Shown: positions 43,310 through 58,300, numbered from the stretch's first letter. The stretch: DNA of 64,000 bases from Omphiscola glabra (GCA_964017045.1 OZ024802.1:25174293-25238292); one strand, 5' to 3'. Translations and numbers: made by a program. Notes: generated from the letters alone by a model not told the origin.

Positions 43310-46050
43310 AATAAATGATAAGAAACCTGAATATTTTCACCGTTTGTTTTGTTACTTGAAAAAATTCAACACATCAGGTCTGTAGGGGCTAGAAAGAAAG
43401 TTGATCTAGACACTTACAAATTGTTCTGGGGCTAGGAGACCGACCTCTAGACAATGTACAATTCCCCAGACATAAGGTTTAATTTACTTTTCAGACCTAG
43501 CCTGAAACTCAAATTAGTCCAGGTTTCAAACATTAAAATTATGGTAAGACTAATAGTATTATACATAATAATTAATCTGAAGAATTTACCATTTGCCTTT
43601 TAAAAAAATAGAGAGACCAATGAGAATGGCAGTCAAAAGATAGAGAGCTCTTTCCATTTATTGCATAATAAGAAAATGATGAAATTTGTATAGGCTGAAT
43701 GGTTAGATGATGATCATGTCAGTTGCATAATAAGATGATAGGAAAGATGATAAATCAGCAACTATTCCAATTTTTTGACAACAGAGACAGTGACAGAGGA
43801 ACATCTAACTTGTCATGGTAAAGACAAAGATGAAAACACTATTGGCAGCTAGAGAAAATAAAACTGACAATAAATTTACTAGCAATAATTCTTCAATTTA
43901 TTTCAGTTAAGTAGCATAAAAATCACTTCATCAATAAGCCTAAGGATCTTTATTTATACTAATAGGCGAGTAGGGTTGCACAGAATAATCAGCAGATTAT
44001 TGGTAATCAGCCTTTTTGCCCTTTAACTGATTTAGCCTAATCAGTAATTTTATTAACTGACCCAAGCTTTCTAGGTGTTAGATGTAAATATAGATGGTTT
44101 TATTAATAGAATCGTAAGAGTGTTTTTATGGTATGAAATTAGGTATGGTATAATTTATAAGGGGCATCCATAAATGATGTCACACATCTATAACGCCAAC
44201 GGGGTGGGGAGATATAGGCATACATTTGACCAAGAGGGCATAATATCTTTTATCATTTTCAATTTCTGAAGACTTTAGTACCTTGGCATCACTCCTGTTT
44301 TAGTTTTTTTAACACTGTTGATGTGGATGATGAACATGGTTCTCATTATTTTTCCACAACTACCGGCCACAGGTGGCTTAAGTTTTTATATATATATATA
44401 TAGCCATACTTTTTTATAAAGGGAGATGGTTAACAAAAATTCAATATTAATAATTATTTATTCATAATTATTTGGGTGGGGTGGGGGCTTAAAATTGATT
44501 AAATTTTTAAGGATTTCCCTTTACTTTTTTGTCTTTGTACTTATAAAAATTAGTGACAATTAATGATTCTATTTCCCCACACAATCACAATGGAAATGCT
44601 CTTTCATAATTTCCAACCTAAACTAAAAAAGATATGCCCATGCCATGACTATCAAAATTGATATTATAATAATATAATTGATTTGACATTATTAATTAAT
44701 AATTAAGTTAATTAAGAGAATCTTTTTAATGGCATATAGATAGGGGCACCAAGGTTATTTTTTTAAAAATATCAATATCGGTAGCCCTAAAAAATACCCC
44801 AATAGCCCTATTTAATATTCATTATAAATATGTAATGTAGTGTAATACTAATATGCTTAAATTGGCATAACTTAATGATAGACAATTTCAATATATTAAC
44901 TAAGCTTGCATTGGCGCCAAAAGTTTAAGGTCAGGGTCGTCAAACAGCTTGATCTAGTTTATATTTTTAAAAAGAATATTCGCTTTGATTTTGAATTATT
45001 TAAGAGAACTTACTCCTCGGGATCCTCTTCTCCTCGTATTTATAACATAAAGCGTCATTGTTGTCTGGTGTTGATACACTTGAGGGCTTCAACGTGTCTT
45101 CCAATCCCATTTCAAAGTTAAAAATGAAAATATCTGGTTAAATCTGTAATTCAGTGCTGCCACTCATTTTCTGTTTTTTGAAATCCCCAGGTTAAATCAG
45201 TCTGCTCAAACTCAAACAAAGCAATCTTCCAGATTTTCCACAAATAACATTAAAATATTGAGTTGGGAAAAAAAGCATATACAATGTCTGAATACTATAG
45301 GCAAGGACGTGCAACAGGGCTGCCAACCAAATAAAATTAAATAAGTTACTGAAAACTGTTTTAAGTCTTCAAAGGCATTATTTTTTCCGGACACATTTTA
45401 AATATATGTACATTAACAAAAATAATTCCATAGCCGTGCAGCATAACAATATCTCTAAATCTAAAATTCACCACTAGTAGGCCCTATAATAAATATTTTT
45501 CGTACGACGCAAAATGTAGCATTTATTGCATATCAGATGATATCATTCTCGCCGGAGTTTAATATATCAAGTTTATAAAAATGGAATTTTTAGAAGTTGA
45601 AAGTATTGAAAGCCAGCAAGGAAAACAAATCACAAATTCTGTGATTTCCAATTTCTTTGTTTCAAAAGTAAAAGACCAAAAGAAATCATTTATTGTTTTT
45701 TACTTCATAAAGACGTTTATTTCTTACATATTTTGTTACGACGATGACAACATTTTAGACTGCAACTGCAAGATGATACCCATGCCATGAAACACAATAT
45801 TAATAGATTTGGAAACAAATAATTTAGATGCCTTCGTTACTCAGTTTTTGTGTATATTTACATACTGACTTTGTTGTCTAATAATTTCGTACATCTTGGA
45901 CATGTTTTTGTATTCTATTAACTTTCTTTTATTCTAAGTTATTACTGGCTTTCCGTTTATTCCCATATAATTTAGGCTCATAAATATAACAACAATTTTT
46001 TTATTCATTTAGTAAATTTAGGGCAATCCACATGCATGTTTAATGTAAGC
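43310..46050. other. No gene recognised (intron of gene 3 or intergenic)
   Basis: AT-rich. A left end resembling the 7097 element lies at 44159-44190, and (TA)n at 44387-44402. Two short plus-strand frames (44906-45121, 45581-45790) have no known domain. Confidence 0.45.
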
Positions 46051-46058
46051 ACTTAGGG

Positions 46059-46864
46059 TAGGGTGACCACATCATGAACTGGAAAAAACGGGACACACCC
46101 AAGGAGGGTTGTTTGGAGGGGGATACCCTTCAGCTAAAGAGGGGTCCGGGGGCCTCCGCCGGAAACTGTTTTTTGAAATATGCTCATTTGAACTATTTTG
46201 AGACCTATAATTCTTGTTAAATTTACCTTGACTTTTGTAATTTAATTTAAACTCTGGGGCATACCATAAACTAAAACAATAATTTTGCAGTGAATACTTA
46301 ATTATTTATGCATATTTTACAACATAATAGGCCTACAACACAACAAATTAAATTTCTCTGTAGTCTAGGATTTAAATTGAGGATATGTGGCTATTGTCCC
46401 AGTCATTGTTAAAACCTCCTTAATCTATCAAATATAAATTATAAAGTTGTAAAAACTAGAGAAGTCCATTTTGAAATTGTAGAGACCAGCAGGATTTCAG
46501 AAAGGGTCTCCACTCTCATTTTGTTTCTTTCGCCCGTTCATTGAATTGAATGTTCATGAGCAAAAAGATTCTTTCAGTATTACGGTACCATTATGGGCAG
46601 GGATCGCTGCTTCGGCAGATTGGTGCAGCCATCGCGCGAACACACATCACTACTGACACTGGCTACACAGCTAGCCAAAATATTACTTGAAGTTATATTA
46701 TAAATTATGAAGTTTAGTGATTTGAAAATGTGTTAGTGTTTGGTTTTAGAAACGGGACATTTAGTATCATTAGGCGTCCCTAGAGACTTTTTCGGGACAC
46801 CAAGTAGGCTTACGATCGTGTAAAACGGCACAATCCCGTTTTTACGGAATGTTTGGTCTCCCTA
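46059..46864. mobile_element. 806-bp non-autonomous DNA transposon, hAT-like
   Basis: Inverted ends: left tagggtgaccac..., right (other strand) tagggagaccaa..., each followed within 35 bases by AA-CGGGA. Flanked by acttaggg (46051-46058) and gcttaggg (46865-46872), 7 of 8 identical. No transposase frame inside. Confidence 0.72.
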
Positions 46865-46994
46865 GCTTAGGGGTTTAGGCAGTACAGAGGAGATTTTGCG
46901 TATTGATGAGTGGCGGAGGGGGGGGGTCTCGTTAGAATGTGTACGAACATTTATGCACACATTATGAATAACTATACTGACATTATGTTTACTG

Positions 46995-46999
46995 ACAGC

Positions 47000-47038
<39 letters not shown>
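46995..47038. repeat. (TA)n microsatellite
   Basis: About 22 TA units, followed by AATAAT triplets. Confidence 0.95.
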
Positions 47039-47039
<1 letters not shown>

Positions 47040-47506
47040 CTATAATAATAATAAAGCCACAACCCCCCTAAAAATCCGTGAAATAATTTCAAATGCAATA
47101 AAAAAAAATATGGGTGTTTTGAAAAATGCACACAAGAAAAAAGTGCACACGACAATCGCTCACAGAAAACTCCGCTGTCATAAACACTCAAACGCACACA
47201 GAATAATGCACACACGGACAATTGACGCAGTCAGAAAGTTGCGCAAACTGATACTTGCGCACAAAGACAATTAGACATACACATACAATTTCACACATCG
47301 ACAATTGCGTACACAGACGACTGGCAATAAAGTTACCTGGTCTGAATATGATAAAAAATTGTGAAGGGGGCGTTTAAAAATAATTTAGGCATAATAACAA
47401 TGTTTACTGTAAAGTTAAAGTAAAAACACTTTTCTATCCATGTCCGATAGTCCGCGAAGGACACAAGATAAATAAATGTCAGACAGACAGACATCAGACG
47501 TACAGA

Positions 47507-47513
47507 GACAGAC

Positions 47514-47540
<27 letters not shown>
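47507..47540. repeat. (GA)n microsatellite
   Basis: Uninterrupted GA dinucleotides preceded by a 'cagacagaca' tetranucleotide run. Confidence 0.95.
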
Positions 47541-47544
<4 letters not shown>

Positions 47545-47925
47545 ATGTTGACGCTTTTTATGAGCAAGCAGTTGAAGTTGAGACGGACATAAACCCTCTT
47601 GAAGATGTCACGTAGCGAAAATTATCACTAACCACGAGCCACCTCCCTGGAAAATGTTTCATAAATTCATAATGCAGGGATGCATTTAAGCAGTTATTTG
47701 AATTTAGTTTTTTTCAGCATTCTATTGGCGATCTGCAAAAGGGATAATGTGCGACAATACAAAATTATGCTACGATCTAAAAACACCATAGATTTGCGAG
47801 TATAAATCTATTTTTTTAAAGGGTGGGGGCACTCTAGCAATGTAATGCCCACTACGCAACGTTTGATAAAATTGGACTATCTATAATCTGATTTCATCAC
47901 AGTCGGTGGCAACTATTGCAAACTG

Positions 47926-48001
47926 CGTGTTTAACGACACCAGACCACCTGTGTGTTTAACGACACCAGACCACCTGTGTGTTTAGCGACACCAGGCAAC
48001 C
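47926..48001. repeat. 26-bp direct repeat, 3 copies
   Basis: Unit 'gtgtttaacgacaccagacc' plus 'acctgt'. The core resembles the 3' ends of molluscan SINE/LINE families seen elsewhere, from memory. Confidence 0.75.
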
Positions 48002-48764
48002 TATATGTCTATTTTATATAATCAGATATACAATATAACTCGTGTTTGCGTTAATGTTAAAAGTTCACAGATGAATGAGACGCCTTTGCTGGAACCAGTT
48101 TGTTCTGTCAAGCAACATGAGCTAAGACTTATTCCCCTTCTTTGCTATGAATTCTTTTATTTTTGAGGGGTAGGCTTTCAGCATAAATCACAGTTACATT
48201 GTCTTGTTTTTTTTTAAAATTCAAGTTTCAACACATTTTGTTCTTAATATTTCTTGTCCCGTTCAACTGTTTAGCCAGGGGTTCCTAGCCTGGGGCATAC
48301 CAGGGGATCCTAACCTGGGGCATATCAGGGGTTGTAAGGAAAAGGGATTTAAGAACAGAGAAGCCATTGATTTTAAATATAATTTTTTTTTCTTTTCTTA
48401 TTTGTTTTTATTTTAAGTGTTAATTCAAAAGTTTATTTCTGAGTTCTACAGTTCTCCTTGTATTTCAAAGAAATATAATTAGAAATCCATTTTTTTTCCA
48501 TTTTTAAACTCCATTTTAACAGACTCACTTTCTACGTGCGTTTCCATCTTGTGTATGGATGGAGCATTATTTTGTCGTTTACACATACGACATTGGTAAT
48601 CGACTGAACGACGGAGGCAGGTTGACACCGTCTTTCAAGTTATCATGGATGACTGCACTTTTTGCGCAGTGGGTGAGCTCAAATCTACTTTGTAATTGTA
48701 TGCCTAGGTTAAGTCACTTTAATTTGGATTTTGTAAGCATTGGACTTTTTAAAAAAAAAAATAA

Positions 48765-49140
48765 AAAAAATCTACTTTAGACTTTAGGAGATAAAAAATG
48801 AAAAGCAAAGCATAAAAAAAATCTACTTTAGGAGATAAAAAATGAAAAGCAAAGCATTAAAAAAAAATCTACTTTAGACTTTAGGAGATAAAAATGAAAA
48901 GCAAAGCATTAAAAAAAAAAAAAATCTACTTTAGACTTTAGGAGATAAAAAAAAAATGAAAAGCAAAGCATTAAAAAAAAAAAATAATCTACTTTAGACT
49001 TTAGGAGATAAAAAATGAAAAGCAAAGCATTTAAAAAAAAAAATCTACTTTAGGAGATAAAAAATGAAAAGCAAAGCATTAAAAAAAAATCTACTTTAGG
49101 AGATAAAAAATGAAAAGCAAAGCATAAAAAAAAAAAAAAA
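48765..49140. repeat. 50-60 bp A-rich minisatellite, 7 copies
   Basis: Unit 'atctactttagactttagga' plus 'gataaaaaatgaaaagcaaagcatt' and a variable A run. Some copies lack the 'agacttt' segment. Confidence 0.92.
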
Positions 49141-49149
49141 GAGAATTTC

Positions 49150-51019
49150 TATCGAAGACGAATGAAATCCCGTTAAATAAAAAAAGTAGTTTAAAGTTGA
49201 TTAAAATAAAATATGGAAAGAAAGTCTGTGCCAAAAGAATACAACACATTTAAGTTTTGTCTAAATTCAATTAGAATTCTTTGGCTTCATAGTGTGCTCA
49301 TCTACCCTTCTGTACAGCCTTCCTTTGCCAATGCAGTTTAAGAAATATCAAACTATGTTCTAATTTATAATTATATTGGGGTAAAACAACACGTCTTTGA
49401 TAAAAAGTTTTTTAAATTTTTTATTCCAAAGTATAAAAAAAATAAATTTGGTACTGCGCTATATAAGACAACAAATAATAATAATAATAATATTTGTAGG
49501 GTATGCAAGCTATTGTAAGCAGGTCCTATTATGAGATTTAAACAATTTGCAGTGCTATGAAACTTGATAAAATAGTTTGTAGACATTGCAGGTCATCGAA
49601 GAAACTGGGAAACACTGTGAAGATGTCCACTTTATGAAGTTGTCTTTACTTCTAGAAAAATATATTAACTTCAAATTACTTTCTCTATAGCTTATCTAAG
49701 GCCTCCAATAACAACATGACAGATGGGTCTTTACAAGAACATCATAAAATAATAAATGCCTTTGAGATTTCATATACCACCTTTGCATTCAGGGCCTTCA
49801 AAATATAAAAGAAACAAGGGATCAAAATTATGGTATAGTTTTATTTGCAACACACAGATTTAATCTTGTCAAGAAATCGATGTAAAGAAACCACAGATTA
49901 CATGAAGACATTTTCAGGTCAACCAAGCTGAGGATACTGTCAGAATATACAAACATAACATTTTTACTAGATAATATCTTCTTATAATAACAACATTACA
50001 CAATTTGTGTACTGTAAACAAAACAAAATAACACTAAAACTAAAACACAACCACCACAAAACAATATCTCAATAATGAAAATCAAATCACAAAATGATAT
50101 CTAAATAACATCACAAATTGATATATCAACAATCAATATAAACTTAACAATTTCTTTACAAAGTGAAAAGGGCAAATTGTGTATATATAAAAGTAATTGT
50201 TTCATTGAGTATCATCTAATATGTAAAATATAAATATTGGGCAAAGTATTTATAAAGGTAATTTTTTATTGACTCTGTATTTGCTCACATTTTTAATATT
50301 TACTGGCCATATTTTATTTTTGCCAAACTGGATAATTTCAAATATATATTAAAAGGAGGTTTTTTAATCTACATGTGGTTTTATTAACATCGTTTTTTTT
50401 TTAGTTCATTATGATTTTAATTTGTTTCACTTTCATTTTGCCTATAAAGTTTTTTAATAATGATTCAACTAAGTAAGACTTCACAGAAACTGGATAACAA
50501 AGTCTAAATAAAACGAGGACCTAATGTATGGGATGCCATACATGTTCATTGTCCACAAGTTTATAAGGTTCCATCATAAGGCTTTATCAACTAAGGAAAA
50601 GAGTTTTATACCTTTGCTTAGTAACGATTGCAGACTGATATTTGCCTATTGACATTTGGTACATTTTTTGCAAACATCACAGAGAACTCCATTCCTCAAG
50701 ACCTGAGACTCATAAAACGCTGTAACTTGGTTTCCTGTTTACATTAAAATATGGTGTAAATTAACACAAATTTAAAAAATGACACTTCATATTGAGTACT
50801 TTACACCAAGATAAGATAGACACTATGTAACACTTTAACACAATCGTGAACTATAGTATAATTGCACAATTCACACCTTAGTTATAATTTCATTTGGCTC
50901 CTAAATATAAAAGAATTAACACTAAGAAATATTGTTAATTTTTAATGGATCTATTTAATATTGTTATATTGCATATTGTTGATATGGAGGATATCTGATG
51001 GTCAACCTATTTTATTTTG
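49150..51019 (-). other. Probable 3' UTR and downstream DNA of the thioester gene; no other gene seen
   Basis: Very AT-rich, no conserved frame. If the thioester protein ends at 51020, a minus-strand AATAAA near 49844-49849 is a candidate poly(A) signal about 1.2 kb downstream. Confidence 0.35.
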
Positions 51020-52267
51020 TTACAGTTTAATAACAAACTTACGTGGCTCATAGTAATCGTAAACCCTGACAGCTGCAGGCTGAATCTTGACCACAAGATT
51101 AACTCTAGTAACTCTGATGTTTACGCAAGTGCTGTTCACTTCAATCTTTGAAATAGTTTCATGAAAGTTTTAAGAAACAAGACAAAGTCTGGACTGTAGT
51201 TCAGTTAAAAGTTGTTCATTAACAATGATAGAAATGGGCTGAGGATAAAACTAATCAATATATCTATGGCTTGTTCTTATTCAGTGAGAGACTATGCTAG
51301 TAATAAATGATGATATAAGGTAAATCTATGCATGGCATCTTAGGGCTTGTCATTCAATGGCAGGAAAACTATTAATAGAACTACTGTAATCATTCGGGTA
51401 CTGGGGTCGAAACAAAATGTCAACACTGTTCAGTGCTGCTATGTTAGCGAAGATGCCCTTAACCTAAATCAAAACTTGTTTACAACTATATTTTACACAA
51501 ATTTCTTTTTTACTGCTATCGCTATAATTAAGGATAAACATTTTGTGAAATGGGACTTCATTGCGCGTACGGCACATGTAATTAAGTACTTTAGTTGCAA
51601 GGATCATACCAACAATATGCTGAAACGCGCTATTAGCTGCCGTGTATTATGAAATATTTGTCCGATGTTCTAAAAATAGTAACGCTATGACGTTTTCCGG
51701 TCTGAGAAATGACAAACCCTATATAAAGTGTTGAAGCATTGTAAAAGTACTCAAATAATTAGTATAGTAATACAACTTTAGACAAATAAACAGGGCATGG
51801 GCAATCAAATAGCTCAGGCACGAGCAGTCATGTACATGAGACATTGTATTGATGAAATATGAGCAGTTACAAAGATGAGACATGAGCAGTGACTTGGCTG
51901 AGACATGATCTAAGTTTGTACAGCCATTAGATACAGTTTCATTACCTGGTCAAAGTAAAGGATAATTTTCTTGTTTTGGGTCTCTATACGTTTAATGATT
52001 TTTGTTTGGGATATGCTTTGAATGTCGGCCTCAAAACCAGAAGGGATGCCGATTTCTTGGACGGCCATTCCACTGCTAGGTCCTTGGCCCAACCATCTGT
52101 TTCAAATAATATGCGCATGTTACAGAAAGGTACGTACCGATATAAGTGCCTTTTTTTTTCCCTTGAAATAATTGAATCAATAGACAAGTAACCCGTGTCA
52201 TTGAATCATGTCTTATTTACATTTCTATACTTAATAGACTGCTCACTTCCATTTATAAAGATACATT

Positions 52268-52301
<34 letters not shown>

Positions 52302-55300
52302 GACCGCTCACTTACATTTATAAGTGTACATTTCTGTACTTCTAATGACTGCTCAACTCCATTTATAAGTATAGATTTAAATACTTCTATAGACTTCTTC
52401 CCTCTATTTACAAGGATACATTTCTATACTTGTATACACTGCTCAACTCCATTTATTAATACACACTTGTACACACACCTTACCTTGTGCAAATTTTCAG
52501 TAAGAGATAATTTATTTCCTCCTCCACCAGTGAGATTGCCAGGTCAAATGCTGTTGCCTCAATTTCAGTCTCAACATTGAAGAAAACTGACAGCTGCAAA
52601 AGACAGAAACTAACCTGTCAACACTGTGCTGTCATTTAACAATGTATGCAAGCATTTGTATTGAACTGTCAAAAAAAAAAGAGACATAATAATATATTGT
52701 CAAATATTCTTAAATGATATTTTACTGTCACGTGTATAAAAAAAAACCATTCAAAATTATTAAAATAAAAAAAAATATCAGTGGGTATAAGTGTAAAAAA
52801 TTAGTATAAATTAATAGAAAATTTTCATTGGAGCTTGTATTAAAATTCCTTAACTATATGTTAGGAAGTGCAAACCTGGACTAGGGCAATACCGGATCCA
52901 TGGGCATCAATCTTGACCTTAGATGGGACATCTGATGCCTGTCAACACAACAGGGCAAACTTAATATCATTTCATTGCAACAACACCATCAGGGGGAGAC
53001 GATAGATTATATATAAAATAAAGTGAAGGAAATACTTCTCCATCGCTGAAAGGCAAGGGCAAAGAAATTCTAAAATTAGTATCCAAATAATAACTTCAGA
53101 TTTAATAGAAATATAAATCTCCACTGACCTCTCTGAACTGGAAAAGCAGAGAGTTTGAGTTGTCTATGCTGAATGTGTAGGAAGTTGTGGGATTCAGCTG
53201 TGTGGTCACTTGGATGTTGAAGTTGTCTGTGTAGGTCATCTTGGCGAACTCAGATAGAGCATGCAAAGCTACTACTGTGTCCTGAGGAGATTGATATATG
53301 TTCTAACTTTTTTTTTGTATTTCTCTCATCTCATTTTTGATTGTATATTTAAGAATTCTAATTCTTAGCTGACAACGTCAAAAGAAAGAATTAGGAGAAA
53401 TAAAGTCTTAGTTGACAGTGTCAAAAGAAAGTATTAGGAGAAATAAAGTCTTAGTTGACAACATCAAAAGAAAGAATTAGGAGAAATAAAGTCTTAGTTG
53501 ACAGTGTCAAAAGAAAGTATTAGGAGAAATAAAGTCTTAGTTGACGACGTCAAAAGAAAGTATTAGGAGAAATAAAGTCTTAGTTGACGACGTCAAAAGA
53601 AAGTATTAGGAGAAATAAAGTCTTAGTTGACAGTGTCAAAAGGAAGTATTAGGAGAAATAAAGTCTTAATTGACGACGTCTAAAGAAAGTATTAGGAGAG
53701 GTAAATAATTGACACAATAAAACATTCCTTCAATGAAAATGTATTAAAAAAAATAGTATATGACCTGTTATAAAAATATTTGGTATCCACCAGTCATTGC
53801 AAGTTTTGCTTGGGAATGTGGGTATTTTAGTCTGGATAATGGGTCACACAACTTGATTTAAAACCAAACCAGAGTAGAAAGAAATGGAGCTCATTGCCCC
53901 AGAAAGTTGCAACAGCCAATGCACATCAGGCCTACTTGACAGTTTCAAGCTCATTTGTAAATTCCATTTTTGACAACTATTGTTGTCAGTTACCTGCACC
54001 TGGTTAATTGTGCATGGATTGTTGCCAACTATTTCTTGTACTTCTGTTTGAAATTTAGATTGAAAATCCTTGCTCTCCTCTTGTGTTGAAATTTAATTTT
54101 TTTGCAGACTGACAACTATTCTTTACCCTTCATTGAAGATGACAATCAAAAGAGCATTCATAGATTTGAATCCACTTATAGATAAAATATGTCTTGCACT
54201 TAAATACTTCACCAAATGATGGAAATCCCTCCGCCACATTACATCTAGTGATCTCCAACATACAGGGGGATCATTTCACAGAATAGGTATATTGTAGATG
54301 GGGTATTTGCCAAAAAAACAACCAAAAGAAACATTCAGTTTTAATGTATTACTTTCCTTTCATGTAATGCTAACAAGTTGAGGTAAATAATTGCTGACTG
54401 GTAATAAGAAAGAATGATGGAGTCTAGATTTTGTTATTTCAAACCGCAGTGTCTCTATAATATAGTGCAGCATTAGCAAATATGTTCCTAATTAAACATT
54501 GCATAAACATAATTAAGTACCATATGTCTACATTTCTTACACACATGCATAGGCTAAATATTAACAGTAAATTCTTTTTGAATATAAATATTTTTTTTGT
54601 ACCTGAGTAGATACGAAACCCCCATTAGAGTTTCTCTGATCTACGATCCATTTCAAAATTTGCTTGCCGGAAACAAGGTCACCACGAGCAGCATAGGTGA
54701 GCAGAACATAGGATGTCATCTCAATATCCACAGATTTAGCCACTTTGGGTTTGCCCCAGTTGTTTGATGGTTCTTTTATGGTATCCACACTTTGCCAGAA
54801 TTTTTTTCCATCTTCATGTAAAATTAAAAAAGATTTTTCAGGAACTATAGCAAAAATATAATTTCATTTAAGTAAATTTTGCTTTACGCCCTTATATGAA
54901 TTACAATAAATAATTTGTTAACTTGTATTATTAAAATTTTTTGTTGGAAATTCTTGCAAAAAGTAAGTAAAATAACAAGGATAAAAAACATGATTTCACC
55001 TTTAATGGTTGCCTTCTGTTGTAATTTATTTAACACAGCCTGAGTCTGTGTGCCACCAGCCAAATGAAAGGCATAAGCTGCCATACACAGAAGGTAAAGG
55101 TCATCTGTCTTTGCAGCTTCCCTCTCTGCATAGTTCAGGGCTTTTTGCCTTGCAAGCAAAACTGAATCAGACTGCTCCTGTCCATATTATGTTTTTATAT
55201 ACATTTCCATTATAAATCAAGAATTCAAGTATAGAAATTATGAACATGGCATGTAAACTCAGATCAATTGTTTAGATAATAAAAAACTTAAAACTATGAA

Positions 55301-58300
55301 TTGCTATCAACATTATTCATGAGCTTTTACTGTTGAATTTCACCTGACAAAGGAAAAAATGTTCTTGTACTAATTTTACATCAAATTTTTACTATCCCAA
55401 GTCTATAAACATCTCCTGATGACTGGATTCTCGCCATTGTTAAATATATTATTTCACCTCATATTTTCTGCTGTAATGTTATCTGCCTTTATCTTTTAAT
55501 ATGATTGCTGTGTTTTAAAGAAACATATTTTTTTTTTCCTTACTCTTTAAAGTCAATTTTTTTACTTACTTTTGAATATGGTAAGTCTTTGTTCTCCAGT
55601 AAAGAGATAAGAACAAATAGAGTCAGTCCCAATCCTAAACCACCTTCTCCCTAAATGATCATCAGAATAACAATATTAAAATAGTTATAGCATTTAAACT
55701 TTGCCTGTTATCGGTAAATATAAAATTCTATAAAACCCTGGTCTTTCTAAAAGTGACATAAAATTAAATAATTTAAATATTGCAGATGAAGTATTCCAAT
55801 TTCCCGTAGCAAATATCTTAAATTTATCTAAATCTGTATATATTTTTCAAATATATGTTGACCTGCATCTCTCTATCAAGGACACGACCAGGCTCAGGAA
55901 AACTGCCATTGCTGTACTGCTGGCTAATCATCCAATCAACAGCAGTAATTAAAACTGAATCATCCACAAAAATGTAAGGTTTGGCCTGATGTAGAACTTT
56001 TGCAACAAAAGCGGTCAACCTATTAAAAAAATAAAAGGAAAAGGTTTAGAAAACAGACCATGATTAAAAGTTAAAATAAATAACATTAAAGATATAATGT
56101 TAATGAAAGCTACCATTTCATAAATAAACATACTTAGATTTGCATAAATCATTTAATTTATTAAGATAGAATAAGGGGAAAGGGACATCTGCAACTCTCT
56201 GCTTTGTGGCCCGATACTCTGGCTTGTGTGGGGGGTGGGATGCTTTGGGGAGGACATAAAGAACTTTGAGCTTGATGCCATTTCCTAATGTAATATATTT
56301 AGAAAGAATAATTTTTTATTAACTTTTTTAGTAAATAATATTTCTGTTGTCATGCCACATTAGCTTATGAATGGTGACACCTAGATACTTATGTGTCACT
56401 ACTTGCTCCATACTGTGATTTTATTTTTGCAAGATCTGCAGTTTATAAAAATAACATCATTGTTGCATCATTGTTGCAAGACTGTTTAATCATATCAATA
56501 TAAGAAAATCATTTTTGTAAAGCTGTTTATCATAAAGACAAGATAAAATTCGTTATTATTCAAATAAATGGAAATGATTTTGATTACATTGTACATATTC
56601 ATTTTCAGCACATAAATAAATACATATTTAAACCAAGACAACATTTTACAATTGTAACAATTTAAACACAAGAGATCTAACCTATGTCTCTAGCGTTGAA
56701 ATCAACCACTTTAGTAACAATAATGACTTAATTAGTGATCATTTAGATTTGGTAACTGCTAGGGGAGCAGGCTGTTAAATTTTCAGACTGGACAAAAAAA
56801 TAATTTTTATATCTTTCGGTCCTTACTTTTAGAGAAAGAATTCGTCTTGATTAAGCTGATCTAGGTATCTGATGAAGTGGGTCGGATGTATCATCCAAAA
56901 TATTTGTAGTTTTACAACAGCATTTTTCTTCAAATAGTTCCTCAAGTGAACAATGTTTAGTTTGTGTGATGTTACTAGCTTTCTAAATTAGTCAACTTAA
57001 TCAGTGTTTAATGTCAGACAATGACTACCTACACCAGCAGATGATACTGAAGTTAAGTAAATTTCCAAATGTTGCACTGTAGAATAATTAACAACTTGTG
57101 TGCTTATGCTAAAATTGTACAATTTTTTAAGATAGAAAAGTCTTTGGTTGACTTTTTTAAAACATAATTTGGCCATGTTCATGCTATGTTCACTTATTAA
57201 CGTTGACATCTAGGAGTTTATATGTCTCTACTTGCTCTATGCTGTGATTGTTTATTGTGAGATCTAAAACATCACTGTTGTAAAACTGTTTATCATATCA
57301 ATATACAAACAATGTTGTTGACTCACCACATACTTCCTGATCCGTCACTCATGCCGAAAGCACTAAAGGAACCATCAGCGTGTTTGTAGGTCAGCTCCCT
57401 TTGGTAACCTGTAGATGAAGGAACGTTTAAATGAATAGAAGGAATAGGGAAGGACTTTACACCTGATGCGTAAATTCAACAGATGTTTTGACCAGCTCAA
57501 TATGATAAAGCTTAAAAGAATAGAGAGGTACTTTACAGAATAGAGAGGTACTTTACAGAATAGAGAGGTACTTTACAGATAACAATAATAATAAAGTTCA
57601 TTTTAAAAAAAGAAGCCTCATCCCTAATTAAGGCTCGAAGCGCAATAAAATACAAAACACGACACTATCTACAAAATCTACATACAAGCCAATGGACAAT
57701 ATAAGCCAATACAGATCATGCATTAATCTTGGACCATCCTTATTTGTACTGCCAACTTATAGCATCCTCACTCTGCAGTTTAAGAAATAGGCAGGCAAAT
57801 AATTGCTATTAATAATAAAAATGTATTTAGTCTGGGCAAATCTATTTAAATGAAAAAAAAAAAAGGTTAAGTTATTAAATTTAAAAAAACTTAATTTTTT
57901 GCGGTACATGAATTCTGAATATTGCTTGTGTTTAAACAGTTATCCCGCAAATTTTTTTTATAAAAAAAAAATAATAGTTTTAAAAAAATGTGCGGATAAC
58001 TGTTTAACAAACACAGGCAATATTCAGAATTCATGGTACAACCACAGGCTAGAAATGAAAACATCTGAGAAGGTAATAGCACATCATCATCCTAATGACT
58101 CTTGAGGTGTCCCATTCAACCTGTAATAGACAGCTACTACTATCATTCTAATGACTCTTGAGGCGTCCCATTCAACCTGTAATAGACAGCTACTACTATC
58201 ATTCTAATGACTCTTGAGGCGTCCCATTCAACCTGTAATAGAGAGCTACTACTATCATCCTTATGACTCTTGAGGCGCCCCATTCAACCTGTAATAGAGA

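Noticed and set aside
45581..45790. 69-aa plus frame
   Set aside because: Short, AT-driven, with no domain or context.
51347..51652. 101-aa plus frame in a thioester intron
   Set aside because: No recognisable domain, no splice context, opposite to the host gene. May be a transposon scrap but cannot be supported.
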